From Mycobacterium sp. 852002-50816_SCH5313054-b (lineage in GTDB: Bacteria; Actinomycetota; Actinomycetes; Mycobacteriales; Mycobacteriaceae), in contig NZ_LZIC01000076.1 in assembly GCF_001667185.1 (NCBI RefSeq), positions 62,001 through 126,000 on the forward strand: DNA of 64,000 bases, written 5' to 3'. The first letter of the stretch is position 1; each line of letters starts with the position of its first letter. The notes under the pieces are model-generated. The model had not been told where the DNA came from and made no database searches. It worked only from the letters and a program-made list of their open reading frames with translations. Below, one piece after another: positions 16,369-24,722 of the stretch. Both the position numbers and the translations under genes were made by a program.

Positions 16369-18489
16369 ATGGACACCAATCACACGTCCGATCCGAAAAC
16401 GCGCGCGCTCGAGGGATCGCGGGTCCGGCGTGACACCGGATACCTGACCACCCAGCAGGGCGTCCGGGTCGACCACACCGACGATTCGCTGACCGTCGGC
16501 GAGCGGGGTCCCACGCTGCTCGAGGATTTCCACGCCCGCGAGAAGATCACCCACTTCGACCACGAGCGCATTCCCGAGCGCGTGGTGCACGCGCGAGGCG
16601 CTGGCGCGTACGGCTTCTTCGAACCGTACGACGACTGGCTGGCCGAGTACACGGCGGCGAAATTCCTGACCTCGCCGGGCACCCGGACCCCGGTGTTCGT
16701 CCGGTTCTCCACGGTGGCCGGTTCCCGCGGTTCGGCCGACACCGTCCGTGACGTGCGCGGGTTCGCCACCAAGTTCTACACCGAACAAGGCAACTACGAC
16801 CTGGTGGGAAACAACTTCCCGGTCTTCTTCATCCAGGACGGCATCAAGTTCCCCGACTTCGTGCACGCGGTAAAACCCGAGCCGCACAACGAGATTCCGC
16901 AGGCGGCCTCGGCGCACGACACGCTATGGGACTTCGTGGCGCTGCAGCCCGAAACACTGCACACCATCATGTGGCTGATGTCGGACCGCGCCCTGCCGCG
17001 CAGCTACCGCATGATGCAGGGTTTCGGCGTACACACGTTCCGGCTGGTAAACGCCCGCGGCGAGGGCACTTTCGTGAAGTTCCACTGGAAGCCGCGCCTG
17101 GGCGTGCACTCGTTGGTCTGGGATGAATGCCAAAAGATCGCCGGCAAGGACCCGGACTTCAACCGGCGCGACCTGTGGGAGGCCATTGAGTCCGGCCAGT
17201 ATCCCGAATGGGAGCTCGGGGTGCAGCTGGTGGCCGAGGCCGACGAATTCAACTTCGACTTCGACCTGCTCGACGCCACCAAACTCATTCCCGAGGAACA
17301 GGTCCCGGTCCGCCCGGTGGGCAAGATGATGCTGAACCGCAACCCCGACAACTTCTTCGCCGAGACCGAGCAGGTCGCCTTCCACACCGCGAACGTGGTG
17401 CCGGGGATCGACTTCACCAACGACCCGCTGCTGCAGTTCCGCAACTTCTCCTACCTCGACACCCAGCTGATCCGCCTGGGCGGCCCCAATTTCGCGCAAC
17501 TGCCGGTGAACCGGCCGCTGGCCGACGTCCGCAACAACCAGCAGGACGGCTACTCCCAGCACGCGATCCCGCAGGGCCGTTCCAGCTATTACAAGAACAC
17601 CCTCGGCGGCGGCTGTCCGGCGCTGGCCGATGACGACGTGTTCCGCCACTACACGCAACGGGTGGACGGCGCCGCGATGCGCAAGCGGGCCAAGTCCTTC
17701 GAGAATCATTACGGCCAGGCGCGGATGTTCTGGAAGAGCATGTCGGCGGTCGAGGCCGAACACATCGTCGCCGCGTTCGCCTTCGAACTGGGCAAGGTGG
17801 AAGTGCCCGAGATCCGCTCGGCGGTGGTGGCCCAGCTCGCCCGCGTCGACCACGACCTGGCCGCCCAAGTGGCGGCGAAGCTGGGTCTTCCCGAGCCCGC
17901 CGACGAAGCGCCCGACGGCGAGGTGACCACCTCGCCGGCCCTGTCCCAGATCGGCGAGGGCGACAGCATCGCCACGCGCAAGATCGCAGTCCTGGCCGCC
18001 GATGGCGTGGATGTCGTTGGCACGCAACGCTTCAGGGAGCTGATGGGGCAGCGCGGCGCGGTGGTCGAGGTGTTGGCCCCGGTCGCCGGCGGCACCCTGC
18101 GCGGTGGGTCCGGCGGCGAGCTACCCGTCGATCGGGCGATCACGACAATGGCGTCGGTCCTCTACGACGCGGTGGTGGTGGCGTGCGGACCGGATTCGGT
18201 GGAAACGCTGTCCCGCGATGGCTACGCGGTGCACTTCCTGGTGGAGGCCTACAAACACCTCAAACCGATCGGCGCGTACGGCGCCGGTATCAAGCTGTTG
18301 CGCGCGGCGCATATCGAGGCCCGCTTCGCCGACAACAGCGAACCGGCCACTGACGTCGTCAACGACCGGTCGGTCGTGACCACCACCGCGGCGGCCGACG
18401 AGTTTCCCGACGAGTTCGCCGCGGAATTGGTCGCCGCGCTGGCCCGGCATCGTTGCTGGGAACGCCAAACGGACCCGGTGCCTGCCTAG
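16369..18489 (+). CDS. katE: Large-subunit monofunctional catalase (HPII type)
   Basis: This 706-residue clade-2 catalase decomposes hydrogen peroxide. The active site is complete: His in RVVHARGAGAYG, Asn in VGNNFPVFFIQD, and the heme-ligand Tyr in RNFSYLDTQLIRLGGPNF. After the catalase core (about 1-500), residues 540-700 form the flavodoxin/GATase-like C-terminal domain typical of HPII (KIAVLAADGVDVVG; VVVACGPDS). The length matches HPII rather than the 500-residue small catalases. It is divergent from the CheB/STAS operon. A putative SigF-like promoter lies just upstream. Confidence 0.96.
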   Translation: MDTNHTSDPKTRALEGSRVRRDTGYLTTQQGVRVDHTDDSLTVGERGPTLLEDFHAREKITHFDHERIPERVVHARGAGAYGFFEPYDDWLAEYTAAKFLTSPGTRTPVFVRFSTVAGSRGSADTVRDVRGFATKFYTEQGNYDLVGNNFPVFFIQDGIKFPDFVHAVKPEPHNEIPQAASAHDTLWDFVALQPETLHTIMWLMSDRALPRSYRMMQGFGVHTFRLVNARGEGTFVKFHWKPRLGVHSLVWDECQKIAGKDPDFNRRDLWEAIESGQYPEWELGVQLVAEADEFNFDFDLLDATKLIPEEQVPVRPVGKMMLNRNPDNFFAETEQVAFHTANVVPGIDFTNDPLLQFRNFSYLDTQLIRLGGPNFAQLPVNRPLADVRNNQQDGYSQHAIPQGRSSYYKNTLGGGCPALADDDVFRHYTQRVDGAAMRKRAKSFENHYGQARMFWKSMSAVEAEHIVAAFAFELGKVEVPEIRSAVVAQLARVDHDLAAQVAAKLGLPEPADEAPDGEVTTSPALSQIGEGDSIATRKIAVLAADGVDVVGTQRFRELMGQRGAVVEVLAPVAGGTLRGGSGGELPVDRAITTMASVLYDAVVVACGPDSVETLSRDGYAVHFLVEAYKHLKPIGAYGAGIKLLRAAHIEARFADNSEPATDVVNDRSVVTTTAAADEFPDEFAAELVAALARHRCWERQTDPVPA

Positions 18490-18518
18490 CCCCGGGGTTT
18501 TGCAGAGGAGGATGAACC

Positions 18519-18776
18519 ATGCCACGTTCCTCGATCAAGAACGAGAAGATGTATCAGGATCTCCGCAAGAAGGGCGATTCCAAGGAAAAGGCCGCGCGGA
18601 TTTCCAATGCGGCCGCCGGCCGGGGCAAGTCCTCGGTCAGCCGCAAGGGCGGCAAATCCGGCTCCTACCAGGACTGGACGGTCCCCCAGCTGCGGAAGAA
18701 GGCCAAAGAGCTTGGCATGTCGGGCTATTCGAGCCTGACCAAGGACAAGCTGGTCGCCAAGCTGCGCAACCACTGA
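18519..18776 (+). CDS. Small basic protein with Rho-N/SAP-like C-terminal domain
   Basis: This 85-residue lysine-rich protein follows katE by 29 bases with a GAGGAGG ribosome site. The N-terminal half (MPRSSIKNEKMYQDLRKKGD) is basic. The C-terminal half, DWTVPQLRKKAKELGMSGYS then LTKDKLVAKLRNH, is a helix-extended-loop-helix typical of the Rho N-terminal/SAP fold, which binds nucleic acid. It resembles small actinobacterial DUF7218-type proteins. It is probably cotranscribed with katE and therefore stress-linked; a role in DNA or RNA binding is inferred only from the fold. Confidence 0.85.
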   Translation: MPRSSIKNEKMYQDLRKKGDSKEKAARISNAAAGRGKSSVSRKGGKSGSYQDWTVPQLRKKAKELGMSGYSSLTKDKLVAKLRNH

Positions 18777-18785
18777 CCGGCCCGC

Positions 18786-19361
18786 TCAACCGGTGAGGCC
18801 GAGCCGATCGGCCAGCACCAAAAATGCGACCGCGTAATCATTGTCGGTGGTTTGGGCCCTGATCCGTTCCCAGTCCAGCCGTTCGCGGACCGCCCGCACG
18901 ACCGGAAGCAGCTTCGCGAAGTCGCAGTGATGTTCGTTGAGGGAACGCAGCTTCTGGATGACCACCATGGTGGGCGGCAGCACCGGCATCGCGATCGCCA
19001 ACACGTCGCGCTGTTCGGCGCGATCGAGCGTCGCCGGCTCTACGCGCTCGCCGTTGATGCGGTGCAGGACGTCCACGACCGTATCGCCGGTGCGCGCCTT
19101 GAACAGCCAGTCCTCCGGAGGATGCTCGATCGCGAATCCGGCGTCGGCCAGGGTGGCCTCGGCGCCGGCCACGTCGGATTCGGCGACTACCAGATCGACG
19201 TCGTGGCTGGGTTCGGGCGCGCCGAAGGCCCACAGGGCATAGGTGCCGGCCAGTGCGAAGGGCGGCCCGTTCTCCTTGAGCGCCGACGCCGCACCGCGCA
19301 ACGCTTCTCGCAGGTGCGCGCAGGAATCGGGCACATCCGCGGGCGTCTCGGTGGGTGTCAT
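18786..19361 (-). CDS. Nucleotidyltransferase-like protein
   Basis: This protein of about 191 residues starts at ATG 19361 (MTPTETPADVPDS). Its core FALAGTYALWAFG then SHDVDLVV matches the nucleotidyltransferase-fold pattern (small-residue helix, then an Asp-x-Asp metal motif). It resembles AbiEii/MNT-type or DUF6036-like domains, but no toxin-antitoxin partner is next to it: the neighbours are the katE-linked small gene (convergent) and an acyl-CoA dehydrogenase gene (divergent). The substrate is unknown. Confidence 0.7.
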   Translation of the reverse strand: MTPTETPADVPDSCAHLREALRGAASALKENGPPFALAGTYALWAFGAPEPSHDVDLVVAESDVAGAEATLADAGFAIEHPPEDWLFKARTGDTVVDVLHRINGERVEPATLDRAEQRDVLAIAMPVLPPTMVVIQKLRSLNEHHCDFAKLLPVVRAVRERLDWERIRAQTTDNDYAVAFLVLADRLGLTG

Positions 19362-19538
19362 GGTGCATAGGTCATACCCCGCCGCCGGGGGACGCAACCT
19401 GGCCGACCTTGTGCGGCATTGCGTGTCGTTCGTTTAAGCGGGGTTCAGACTGGCAAACCTTTGTGTTATGTCAGCCCCCGTTTCCTACGCTCGCCGTGCC
19501 CGCGGGGCCCCGGCGAGATCGGCGGCGGGTGAGTGTGC

Positions 19539-20483
19539 ATGACGGCGGGGTTGGTGAAGCACTGGCTGGAGTCGGGACGACTCGAGCTGCCGTTGCCAGC
19601 CTCGGGGCGCACCGCCGAACGCTGGCAGCGGCTGGCACGGCTGGCCGAAGACGACATCGTGGCGGCCCGGATCGCCGAGTCCCACGTCGACGCCGTCGCG
19701 ATCCTGCATGAGCTGGGCGGCAAGCCGCCCGATTCCGGGCAGCTGTGGGGTGTGTGGGCGGCCGAATCGCCCGACGCGGAGCTGATCGCCACCAGAATCA
19801 GCGGCGGCGCGGTCGTCCTCAACGGCACCAAGGTGTGGTGTTCGGGCGCCGGGTTCTGCACCAACGCCCTGGTGACCGCCCGGCTCGACGACGGCAGGCA
19901 CGGCCTGTTCGCGGTGTCGGTCACCGAACCCGCCGTCAAGGCGTTGCCGACCACGTGGTGGAACGTCGGGATGGCCGGCAGCGACACCCGGGCGGTGCAG
20001 TTCACCAACGCCCAGGCCGTCGCCGTCGGCGATCCCGACGCCTACTTCGATCGGCCGGGACTCTGGCACGGCGCGATCGGCGTGGCCGCTTGCTGGCTGG
20101 GCGGCGCGCGCAGGGTCGCCGAACCGCTGTATCGGTGCGCCACAAGCAAATCGGCTGATGCGTATTCGCTGGCGCACCTGGGCGCGGTGGACGCCGCGCT
20201 CGCCGCGGGCGACGCGATCCTGGCCGCGGCGGCGATGCAGATCGACTCGGACCCATTCGACCGGTCCGAGACCGCCCAACTGCTGGCCCGCCGCGCCCGC
20301 ACGGTGGTGGAACACGCGGCCGACGAGGCGATCACGCGCACCGGCCGCGCCCTCGGGCCCGGCCCGCTGTGTCAGGACGGCCGGCACGCGCAGCGGGTCG
20401 CCGACCTGACCATCTACATACGACAAAGCCACGCCGAGCGGGATCTGGCCGAGCTCGGGAGACTCGTCGGGCGGCCGCAATGA
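19539..20483 (+). CDS. Acyl-CoA dehydrogenase-like protein (short)
   Basis: This protein of 314 residues from ATG 19539 has acyl-CoA dehydrogenase features: the middle beta-domain (GVWAAESP, LNGTKVWCSGAGF, ATRISGGAVVLNG) and a C-terminal four-helix part. It is shorter than the usual 380 residues, mainly at the N-terminus and in the C-terminal helices, and the usual catalytic Glu could not be assigned. Its stop overlaps the next ATG (ATGA), so it is tightly coupled to the PIG-L gene. Such trios suggest modification of an amino-sugar or thiol conjugate rather than fatty-acid beta-oxidation. Confidence 0.8.
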   Translation: MTAGLVKHWLESGRLELPLPASGRTAERWQRLARLAEDDIVAARIAESHVDAVAILHELGGKPPDSGQLWGVWAAESPDAELIATRISGGAVVLNGTKVWCSGAGFCTNALVTARLDDGRHGLFAVSVTEPAVKALPTTWWNVGMAGSDTRAVQFTNAQAVAVGDPDAYFDRPGLWHGAIGVAACWLGGARRVAEPLYRCATSKSADAYSLAHLGAVDAALAAGDAILAAAAMQIDSDPFDRSETAQLLARRARTVVEHAADEAITRTGRALGPGPLCQDGRHAQRVADLTIYIRQSHAERDLAELGRLVGRPQ

Positions 20484-21274
20484 CCACCATCGAGCGGCCC
20501 CTGAGCGCACTTCCCGCGAGCAATCGTGCCAAGTTCGCGGCCAAGCCGCTGACCCGCGGCGGCACCCCGGTTCCGTTGTGGCTGGCGGCCCTCGACGGCC
20601 GACGGCCGCCGCCACTGGATCTGAGCGCCTGCCCCGGGCTGGTCGTCGTCGCCGCCCACCCCGACGACGAGACGCTCGGCCTCGGCGCGACGATCGCACA
20701 ACTGGTCGCCGCGGGCGCCGACGTCCAAGTGGTCACGGTCAGCGACGGCGGTGCCGCCCGGCCGGGCGCGACGCCGCGGGAGCGGGCGCGCGCGGAAATC
20801 ACGCGCAGATACGAAGTGCGTAGGGCGGCAGCCGTTTTAGGTGTCTCCGCGCCGGTGTCGCTGGGCCTGCCCGACGGTGAGCTGGCCGACCACGAGGAGA
20901 GGGTCGCCGGACTGCTCACGGGGATCCTCGAGGGCACCGCTCCCGGGACCTGGTGCGCCGCCACCTGGCGGGGCGACGGGCATCCCGACCACGAAGCGGT
21001 TGGACGTGCGGCCGCCAAGGCCTGCGAGCGCACCGGCGTGAAGCTGCTCGAATACCCGGTGTGGATGTGGCACTGGGCCAGCCCGGCCGACCCCGCGGTG
21101 CCGTGGGAGCGGGCCCGGTCCGTAGGGGTGCCCGGTTGGGCGCTCGATCGCAAACGCCTTGCGGCCCATTGTTTCCGCAGCCAGCTCGAGCCGGGCGGCG
21201 TCGGCGCCCCGCCCGTGTTGCCGGCCTTCGTCTTGCAGCGGCTGCTCGCGGTGGGCGAAGTGGTGTTCAGCTAG
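20480..21274 (+). CDS. PIG-L (LmbE/MshB-like) zinc deacetylase
   Basis: This 264-residue protein has the zinc-binding motif AAHPDDETLGLG (about residues 58-69) and a second His in GDGHPDHEAVG, the hallmarks of the PIG-L family that removes N-acyl groups from GlcNAc-type substrates (MshB and Mca are family members). It starts at the ATGA overlap with the acyl-CoA dehydrogenase-like gene. It is not obviously MshB or Mca, and its substrate is unknown. Confidence 0.9.
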   Translation: MTTIERPLSALPASNRAKFAAKPLTRGGTPVPLWLAALDGRRPPPLDLSACPGLVVVAAHPDDETLGLGATIAQLVAAGADVQVVTVSDGGAARPGATPRERARAEITRRYEVRRAAAVLGVSAPVSLGLPDGELADHEERVAGLLTGILEGTAPGTWCAATWRGDGHPDHEAVGRAAAKACERTGVKLLEYPVWMWHWASPADPAVPWERARSVGVPGWALDRKRLAAHCFRSQLEPGGVGAPPVLPAFVLQRLLAVGEVVFS

Positions 21275-21339
21275 CCTCGGCTGGCCGCGCAGGCACCCGG
21301 GAGTGGTGGGCACGGCCGAGAGTGGGTATCGAAACACCT

Positions 21340-22104
21340 ATGCGCGTAGCGACCTTCAACATCCTGCACGGCCGCACCGTCGGCAACGGGGTGCATCCCG
21401 CACGGTTGGCGGACTGCGTGCGCCGCCTGGATCCGGACGTGCTTTCCCTGCAGGAGGTCGATTGTGACCAGCCGCGTTCCTCGCTCGCGGACCTCACCGC
21501 GGTGGCGGCCGAGGCGATGGGAGCGGTCGAGCACCGGTTCGTGGCCGCGATCTCCGGCACCCCTGGTGCGACCTGGATGGCCGCCACCGGCCACGAACAA
21601 CCCGGGACCGCCGCCTACGGGATCGCGCTGCTGTCCCGGTTTCCGGCGGCCAGTTGGCAGGTGGTGCGCTTGCCGCGGATTCCGATGCGGTTCCCCATGT
21701 ACCTGCCGGGACCCAACCGGGTGATGGTCGTCGACGAGGAACCGCGGGCGGCAGTGATCGCGCAGCTGCACACCCCGTGGGGCGGGCTGACGGTGGCCAA
21801 CACGCATCTGTCCTTCGTGCCCGGCTGGAATCGGCGCCAGCTGCGCCGGCTGATCCGCGACCTGAGCGGCTTCCCGGGTCCCCGCCTGCTGACCGGCGAT
21901 CTCAACATGACGCCCGACGCGGCCCGCCGCTGGTCGGGCATGCGACCGCTGGCGGCGGCCGCGACGTTTCCCGCGCAGACCCCCCACCGCCAGCTCGACC
22001 ACATCCTGACCGACGACGCCGGTCTGCGCGGCGCCGCGGTCGGGTCCGATGAGATGCCGATCTCGGATCACCGGCCGCTGGTCGTCGACCTGGAGCGCGC
22101 ATGA
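21340..22104 (+). CDS. Endonuclease/exonuclease/phosphatase family protein
   Basis: This 254-residue EEP-fold phosphodiesterase has the ordered motifs MRVATFNILHG, LSLQEVD (metal Glu), NTHLSF, LTGDLNMTP, LDHIL and SDHRPLVVDL (catalytic His). There is no signal peptide, so it is probably cytosolic. It follows the PIG-L gene by 65 bases and may share its transcript. The fold cleaves phosphodiesters or phosphomonoesters; a sugar-phosphate or lipid substrate would fit the neighbours, but this is unproven. Confidence 0.88.
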   Translation: MRVATFNILHGRTVGNGVHPARLADCVRRLDPDVLSLQEVDCDQPRSSLADLTAVAAEAMGAVEHRFVAAISGTPGATWMAATGHEQPGTAAYGIALLSRFPAASWQVVRLPRIPMRFPMYLPGPNRVMVVDEEPRAAVIAQLHTPWGGLTVANTHLSFVPGWNRRQLRRLIRDLSGFPGPRLLTGDLNMTPDAARRWSGMRPLAAAATFPAQTPHRQLDHILTDDAGLRGAAVGSDEMPISDHRPLVVDLERA

Positions 22105-22113
22105 GCCGTGCGC

Positions 22114-22401
22114 TTAGCCGCCGGCCCGCCCCATCGCATCGAGTCGGCGTTGAACGCGATCGATGTCCTCGAGTGAGGGCATGTCGTCGGTGACGCGGGT
22201 GATCTGCACGCCGACATCCGCGTTATCGATGGGCCGACGCTGCCGACCGATCAACGCGCCCGCGATGATCGCGACCTCGTCGCTGCAGACCCGCCGCGGC
22301 ATCAGCGCCAGCAGCGGCGCATAGCCGACGGCGGGCGCGTGGCTCGGGTAACCGGCGCGCAGGAACGCCACGATGCTCGACACGCCGCCGCGCAAGCCCA
22401 T
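22114..22401 (-). CDS. DUF3349 family protein
   Basis: This 95-residue protein is counted from ATG 22401, which has GAGG seven bases before it; an upstream ATG at 22419 is less favoured. The sequence AFLRAGYPSHAPAVGYAPLL, then LMPRRVCSDEVAIIAG and ITDDMPS-type LEDIDRV, follows the small mycobacterial DUF3349 family pattern (Rv0543c-like). The function is unknown. It is convergent with the EEP gene, nine bases apart. Confidence 0.85.
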   Translation of the reverse strand: MGLRGGVSSIVAFLRAGYPSHAPAVGYAPLLALMPRRVCSDEVAIIAGALIGRQRRPIDNADVGVQITRVTDDMPSLEDIDRVQRRLDAMGRAGG

Positions 22402-22470
22402 CGCCCACCTCTTCAACACCGGTCCCGGTTCTTGCCGGGAGTAACCCGACGAGCCGAGTTGAAACCAACG

Positions 22471-22510
22471 AAAAAATAAGGGGTCCGGCCCGACATCCGG
22501 ACCGGACCCC
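22471..22510 (-). terminator. Intrinsic terminator of the CsbD-like gene
   Basis: GGGGTCCGG (22480-22488) pairs with CCGGACCCC (22502-22510). On the minus strand the hairpin is followed by TTATTTTTT, a rare perfect-looking intrinsic terminator for a mycobacterium. It lies 13 bases past the stop of the 78-residue gene. Confidence 0.85.
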
Positions 22511-22523
22511 TCCTGGAATCGAC

Positions 22524-22760
22524 TTACTGGTTTTCCTTCTGGCGCTCTTCGGCGGCCTTCGCGCCGGCGCGCGCCGACTCTGCTTCGGCTTCCTTCTTGC
22601 CCGCGTCGCGCTGGGCGTCGGCCTTGTCCTGCTGCGCCTGGCCCTCCTGGACGAGGTCGTCGCGACCGGTGACGGTTCCGCCAACCTCCTTGACCTTGCC
22701 CTTGACGCCTTCGACGGCGCCCTTGACGGCTTCCTGCGGACCGCTCTTGTCGTCCCCCAT
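22524..22760 (-). CDS. CsbD-like small stress protein
   Basis: This 78-residue, very hydrophilic protein starts MGDDKSGPQEAVKGAVEGVK and continues as an Ala/Gly/Lys/Glu/Gln-rich helix. The first 35 residues match the CsbD-like pattern (repeated K-G-V/VGG-TGRDDL). CsbD proteins are induced by general stress, but their molecular role is not known. A strong ribosome site (GGGAGG) precedes ATG 22760, and a T-rich intrinsic terminator follows, suggesting a highly expressed single-gene transcript. Confidence 0.8.
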   Translation of the reverse strand: MGDDKSGPQEAVKGAVEGVKGKVKEVGGTVTGRDDLVQEGQAQQDKADAQRDAGKKEAEAESARAGAKAAEERQKENQ

Positions 22761-22941
22761 GGGTCGACCTCCCTTTCGATGGTTACGTCTTGATTCGCAA
22801 TTACCGGCTTCCCACCCGGAACGCGGCCAAACAACCTCGCGGCGATCCTGTGCGGATGATCACGCGACCGCTTCGCCGCGCGAACAAACGCGTTTGAAAA
22901 CTCGATTCCCGGGTAGTTCCAGCCGTCGACCAGGTAAGGGG

Positions 22942-23778
22942 GTGGCGTCACTGAGCACCATCGCTGTCATCGGGGCGACCGGTACGGCCGGATCCCGGGT
23001 CGTCGCCAGGCTGAAGGCCCGCGACGTCGGGGTGGTCGAGATCTCCCGCCGCCAGGGCGTCGACGTGCTGTACGGGCCGGGGCTGTTCGAGGCACTCGCG
23101 GGGGTGGATGTCGTGATCGACGTCTGCGACCCGTCGCCGGAGGGTGGGCGGTCCAACATCGTCCAGACGGTGGCCACCGCAACCCGCAACATCGTGGGCG
23201 CGTGCGCCGCGCGGGACATCCGGCGACTGGTCGTGTCGACGCTCGCCGGCGTGGAAGACCCAGTGTTCGACGGGTTTCCGTATTACGAGGCCAAACGGGC
23301 GGCGAAGGCCATTCTCCTCGACAGCCCGGTTCCGGTGACGCTCGTGAAATCCACCCAGTGGTACGAGTTCGCCACCAACCCTGCCGCGGTGGATTCTCAC
23401 GACGGCGAGGTGACCGTCCAGGACTGGCTGATCCAGCCCGTCGCCGCCGACACCGTTGCCGATGTGCTCGTGGAGGCCGCGCTGGGTCAGACGCATCCGC
23501 CGCGCACAATCACCGGCCCGGAGGCCGTCCGCCTGCCGGAGCTCACGTCGAAACTGCTGGCCCGGCAAGGCGACAACCGTCGCGTGCGCGTCGTGCAGCC
23601 CGCGCTCGGCGCGCTCGGCACCGGGGCGCTGCTGCCTTGCGATGGCGCGGTGGTCGTCGGCCCCAACGTCGATACCTGGCTGCACACCCTGGCCCCCGCC
23701 GCCGCCGACGGCGATTCGGCCGACGGCGACGGCGCCGCGCCGACGAGGCTGCGGCTGCGGGACTTTTCGAAGACTTGA
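22942..23778 (+). CDS. NmrA-like NAD(P)-binding (atypical SDR) protein
   Basis: This protein of 278 residues from GTG 22942 is preceded by AAGGGGG. The Rossmann motif IAVIGATGTAGSRVVARL starts at residue 6; RLVVSTLAGVEDPVF and YYEAKRAAKAIL follow, as in atypical SDRs of the NmrA/HSCARG type. There is no conventional Ser-Tyr-Lys triad. Such proteins sense NADP(H) or reduce small substrates; the role is unknown. Confidence 0.82.
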   Translation: MASLSTIAVIGATGTAGSRVVARLKARDVGVVEISRRQGVDVLYGPGLFEALAGVDVVIDVCDPSPEGGRSNIVQTVATATRNIVGACAARDIRRLVVSTLAGVEDPVFDGFPYYEAKRAAKAILLDSPVPVTLVKSTQWYEFATNPAAVDSHDGEVTVQDWLIQPVAADTVADVLVEAALGQTHPPRTITGPEAVRLPELTSKLLARQGDNRRVRVVQPALGALGTGALLPCDGAVVVGPNVDTWLHTLAPAAADGDSADGDGAAPTRLRLRDFSKT

Positions 23779-23968
23779 GCGGCGGTGCGGCCTAGCCGAG
23801 AAACGAAGACTTCGCGATGCGGCGCCGCGGTAGGGGCGTTCTCGATGCCGGCGAGGGCTAGACCGGCTAGGCTCGTGACAAGTTGAATCCACAGCTGCCG
23901 TATTACGAGCGGCGTGTAGGACAGCGCAGTCGCTCGCCCTGCTCACCACACTTTGAGGGGCGAAACGC

Positions 23969-24442
23969 ATGACTTCTTCACTCGATTCCAGAGCCGGCGG
24001 CTGCGGAGAACCGCGCAGCCGCTACGTGATCGACTGCGCAGGGGCGCAGGTGCACGTTCACGCGCGCAGCCTGGCCACCGTCCTGCGCATCGACGGGGAC
24101 ATCGACGAGTCCAACGCCGAGCTCGTCGCACAGGTGGTTCGACGCTTTGCGCGACTCAAGGCCCCACTGGTCCTCGATGTCAGCCAGCTGGACTTCCTGG
24201 GCAGCGCCGGCCTGCGGGTGCTGCTGCTCCTCGACGAGGAGCACCGCGCGGCCCAACTGCACAACAACGTCGTCAGCGGGGCGGCCCTGCGCCGGCTGAC
24301 CCGCGTGGTCACCGACCACGGCCTGCCCGTGGTCGATTCGGTGCCCGAGGCCCTGCAACGCACCCACGACTTCATCCACGCGCGCCGCCGGCTCCTGATG
24401 GGGCTGGCCCGCCAGGGCGAGGCCCAGCGCAACGCGCCCTAG
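23969..24442 (+). CDS. STAS domain protein (anti-sigma factor antagonist-like)
   Basis: This is a 157-residue protein. Residues 45-135 form a STAS domain with LRIDGDIDESNAELV, then LDVSQLDFLGSAGLRVLL; Ser in GSAGL is at the usual phosphorylation site. The ribosome site is GAGGGG, nine bases before the ATG. STAS antagonists bind anti-sigma kinases when dephosphorylated. It could be a partner for the STAS-HATPase protein at 14.5-15.3 kb, but it is 8.7 kb away with its own promoter, so the link is speculative. A 190-bp gap precedes it. Confidence 0.87.
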   Translation: MTSSLDSRAGGCGEPRSRYVIDCAGAQVHVHARSLATVLRIDGDIDESNAELVAQVVRRFARLKAPLVLDVSQLDFLGSAGLRVLLLLDEEHRAAQLHNNVVSGAALRRLTRVVTDHGLPVVDSVPEALQRTHDFIHARRRLLMGLARQGEAQRNAP

Positions 24443-24722
24443 CGGCCCGTCGCGCCCGCGAACGAGGTCACGGTTTCGTCACGATCCGGATCACGATTGC
24501 TTAAGATCCGGTGCCGTTCTCTAAGAATTCTCAGCATTGGCGGGGAAATTTGGTTGCCCGCTTAGCAAAAACCCGCCCGCCGACGGCCGCGAGCGGCGCG
24601 CGGCGCGGTTTGCCCGATTTTGGCCGACGGCGCCACTGTTCGCCTCCGCTACTTTGGTTTTCGAGGGCTCGGGAACCTCCATCGCAAGTCATGCACATGT
24701 ATCTCGAAGGACAAAACCAATC
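24443..24722. other. 280-bp intergenic region before hemophore gene
   Basis: No gene is seen here. The 24510-24540 part is AT-richer, with the imperfect palindrome CTAAGAATTCTCAG (24521-24534). Then follows a GC-rich stretch with short runs of G and C. Toward 24650-24720 there is T-rich sequence and an AAGGA ribosome site. A regulator-binding site (iron or heme) is plausible at the palindrome, but it does not match the IdeR consensus. Confidence 0.4.

Noticed and set aside
18786..19361. Toxin-antitoxin interpretation of the nucleotidyltransferase-like gene
   Set aside because: No adjacent partner gene of the AbiEi, HEPN or MntA type; neighbours are unrelated and on the opposite strand.
24521..24534. 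IdeR (iron box) before the hemophore gene
   Set aside because: The AT-rich palindrome CTAAGAATTCTCAG does not fit TTAGGTTAGGCTAACCTAA beyond a few bases.
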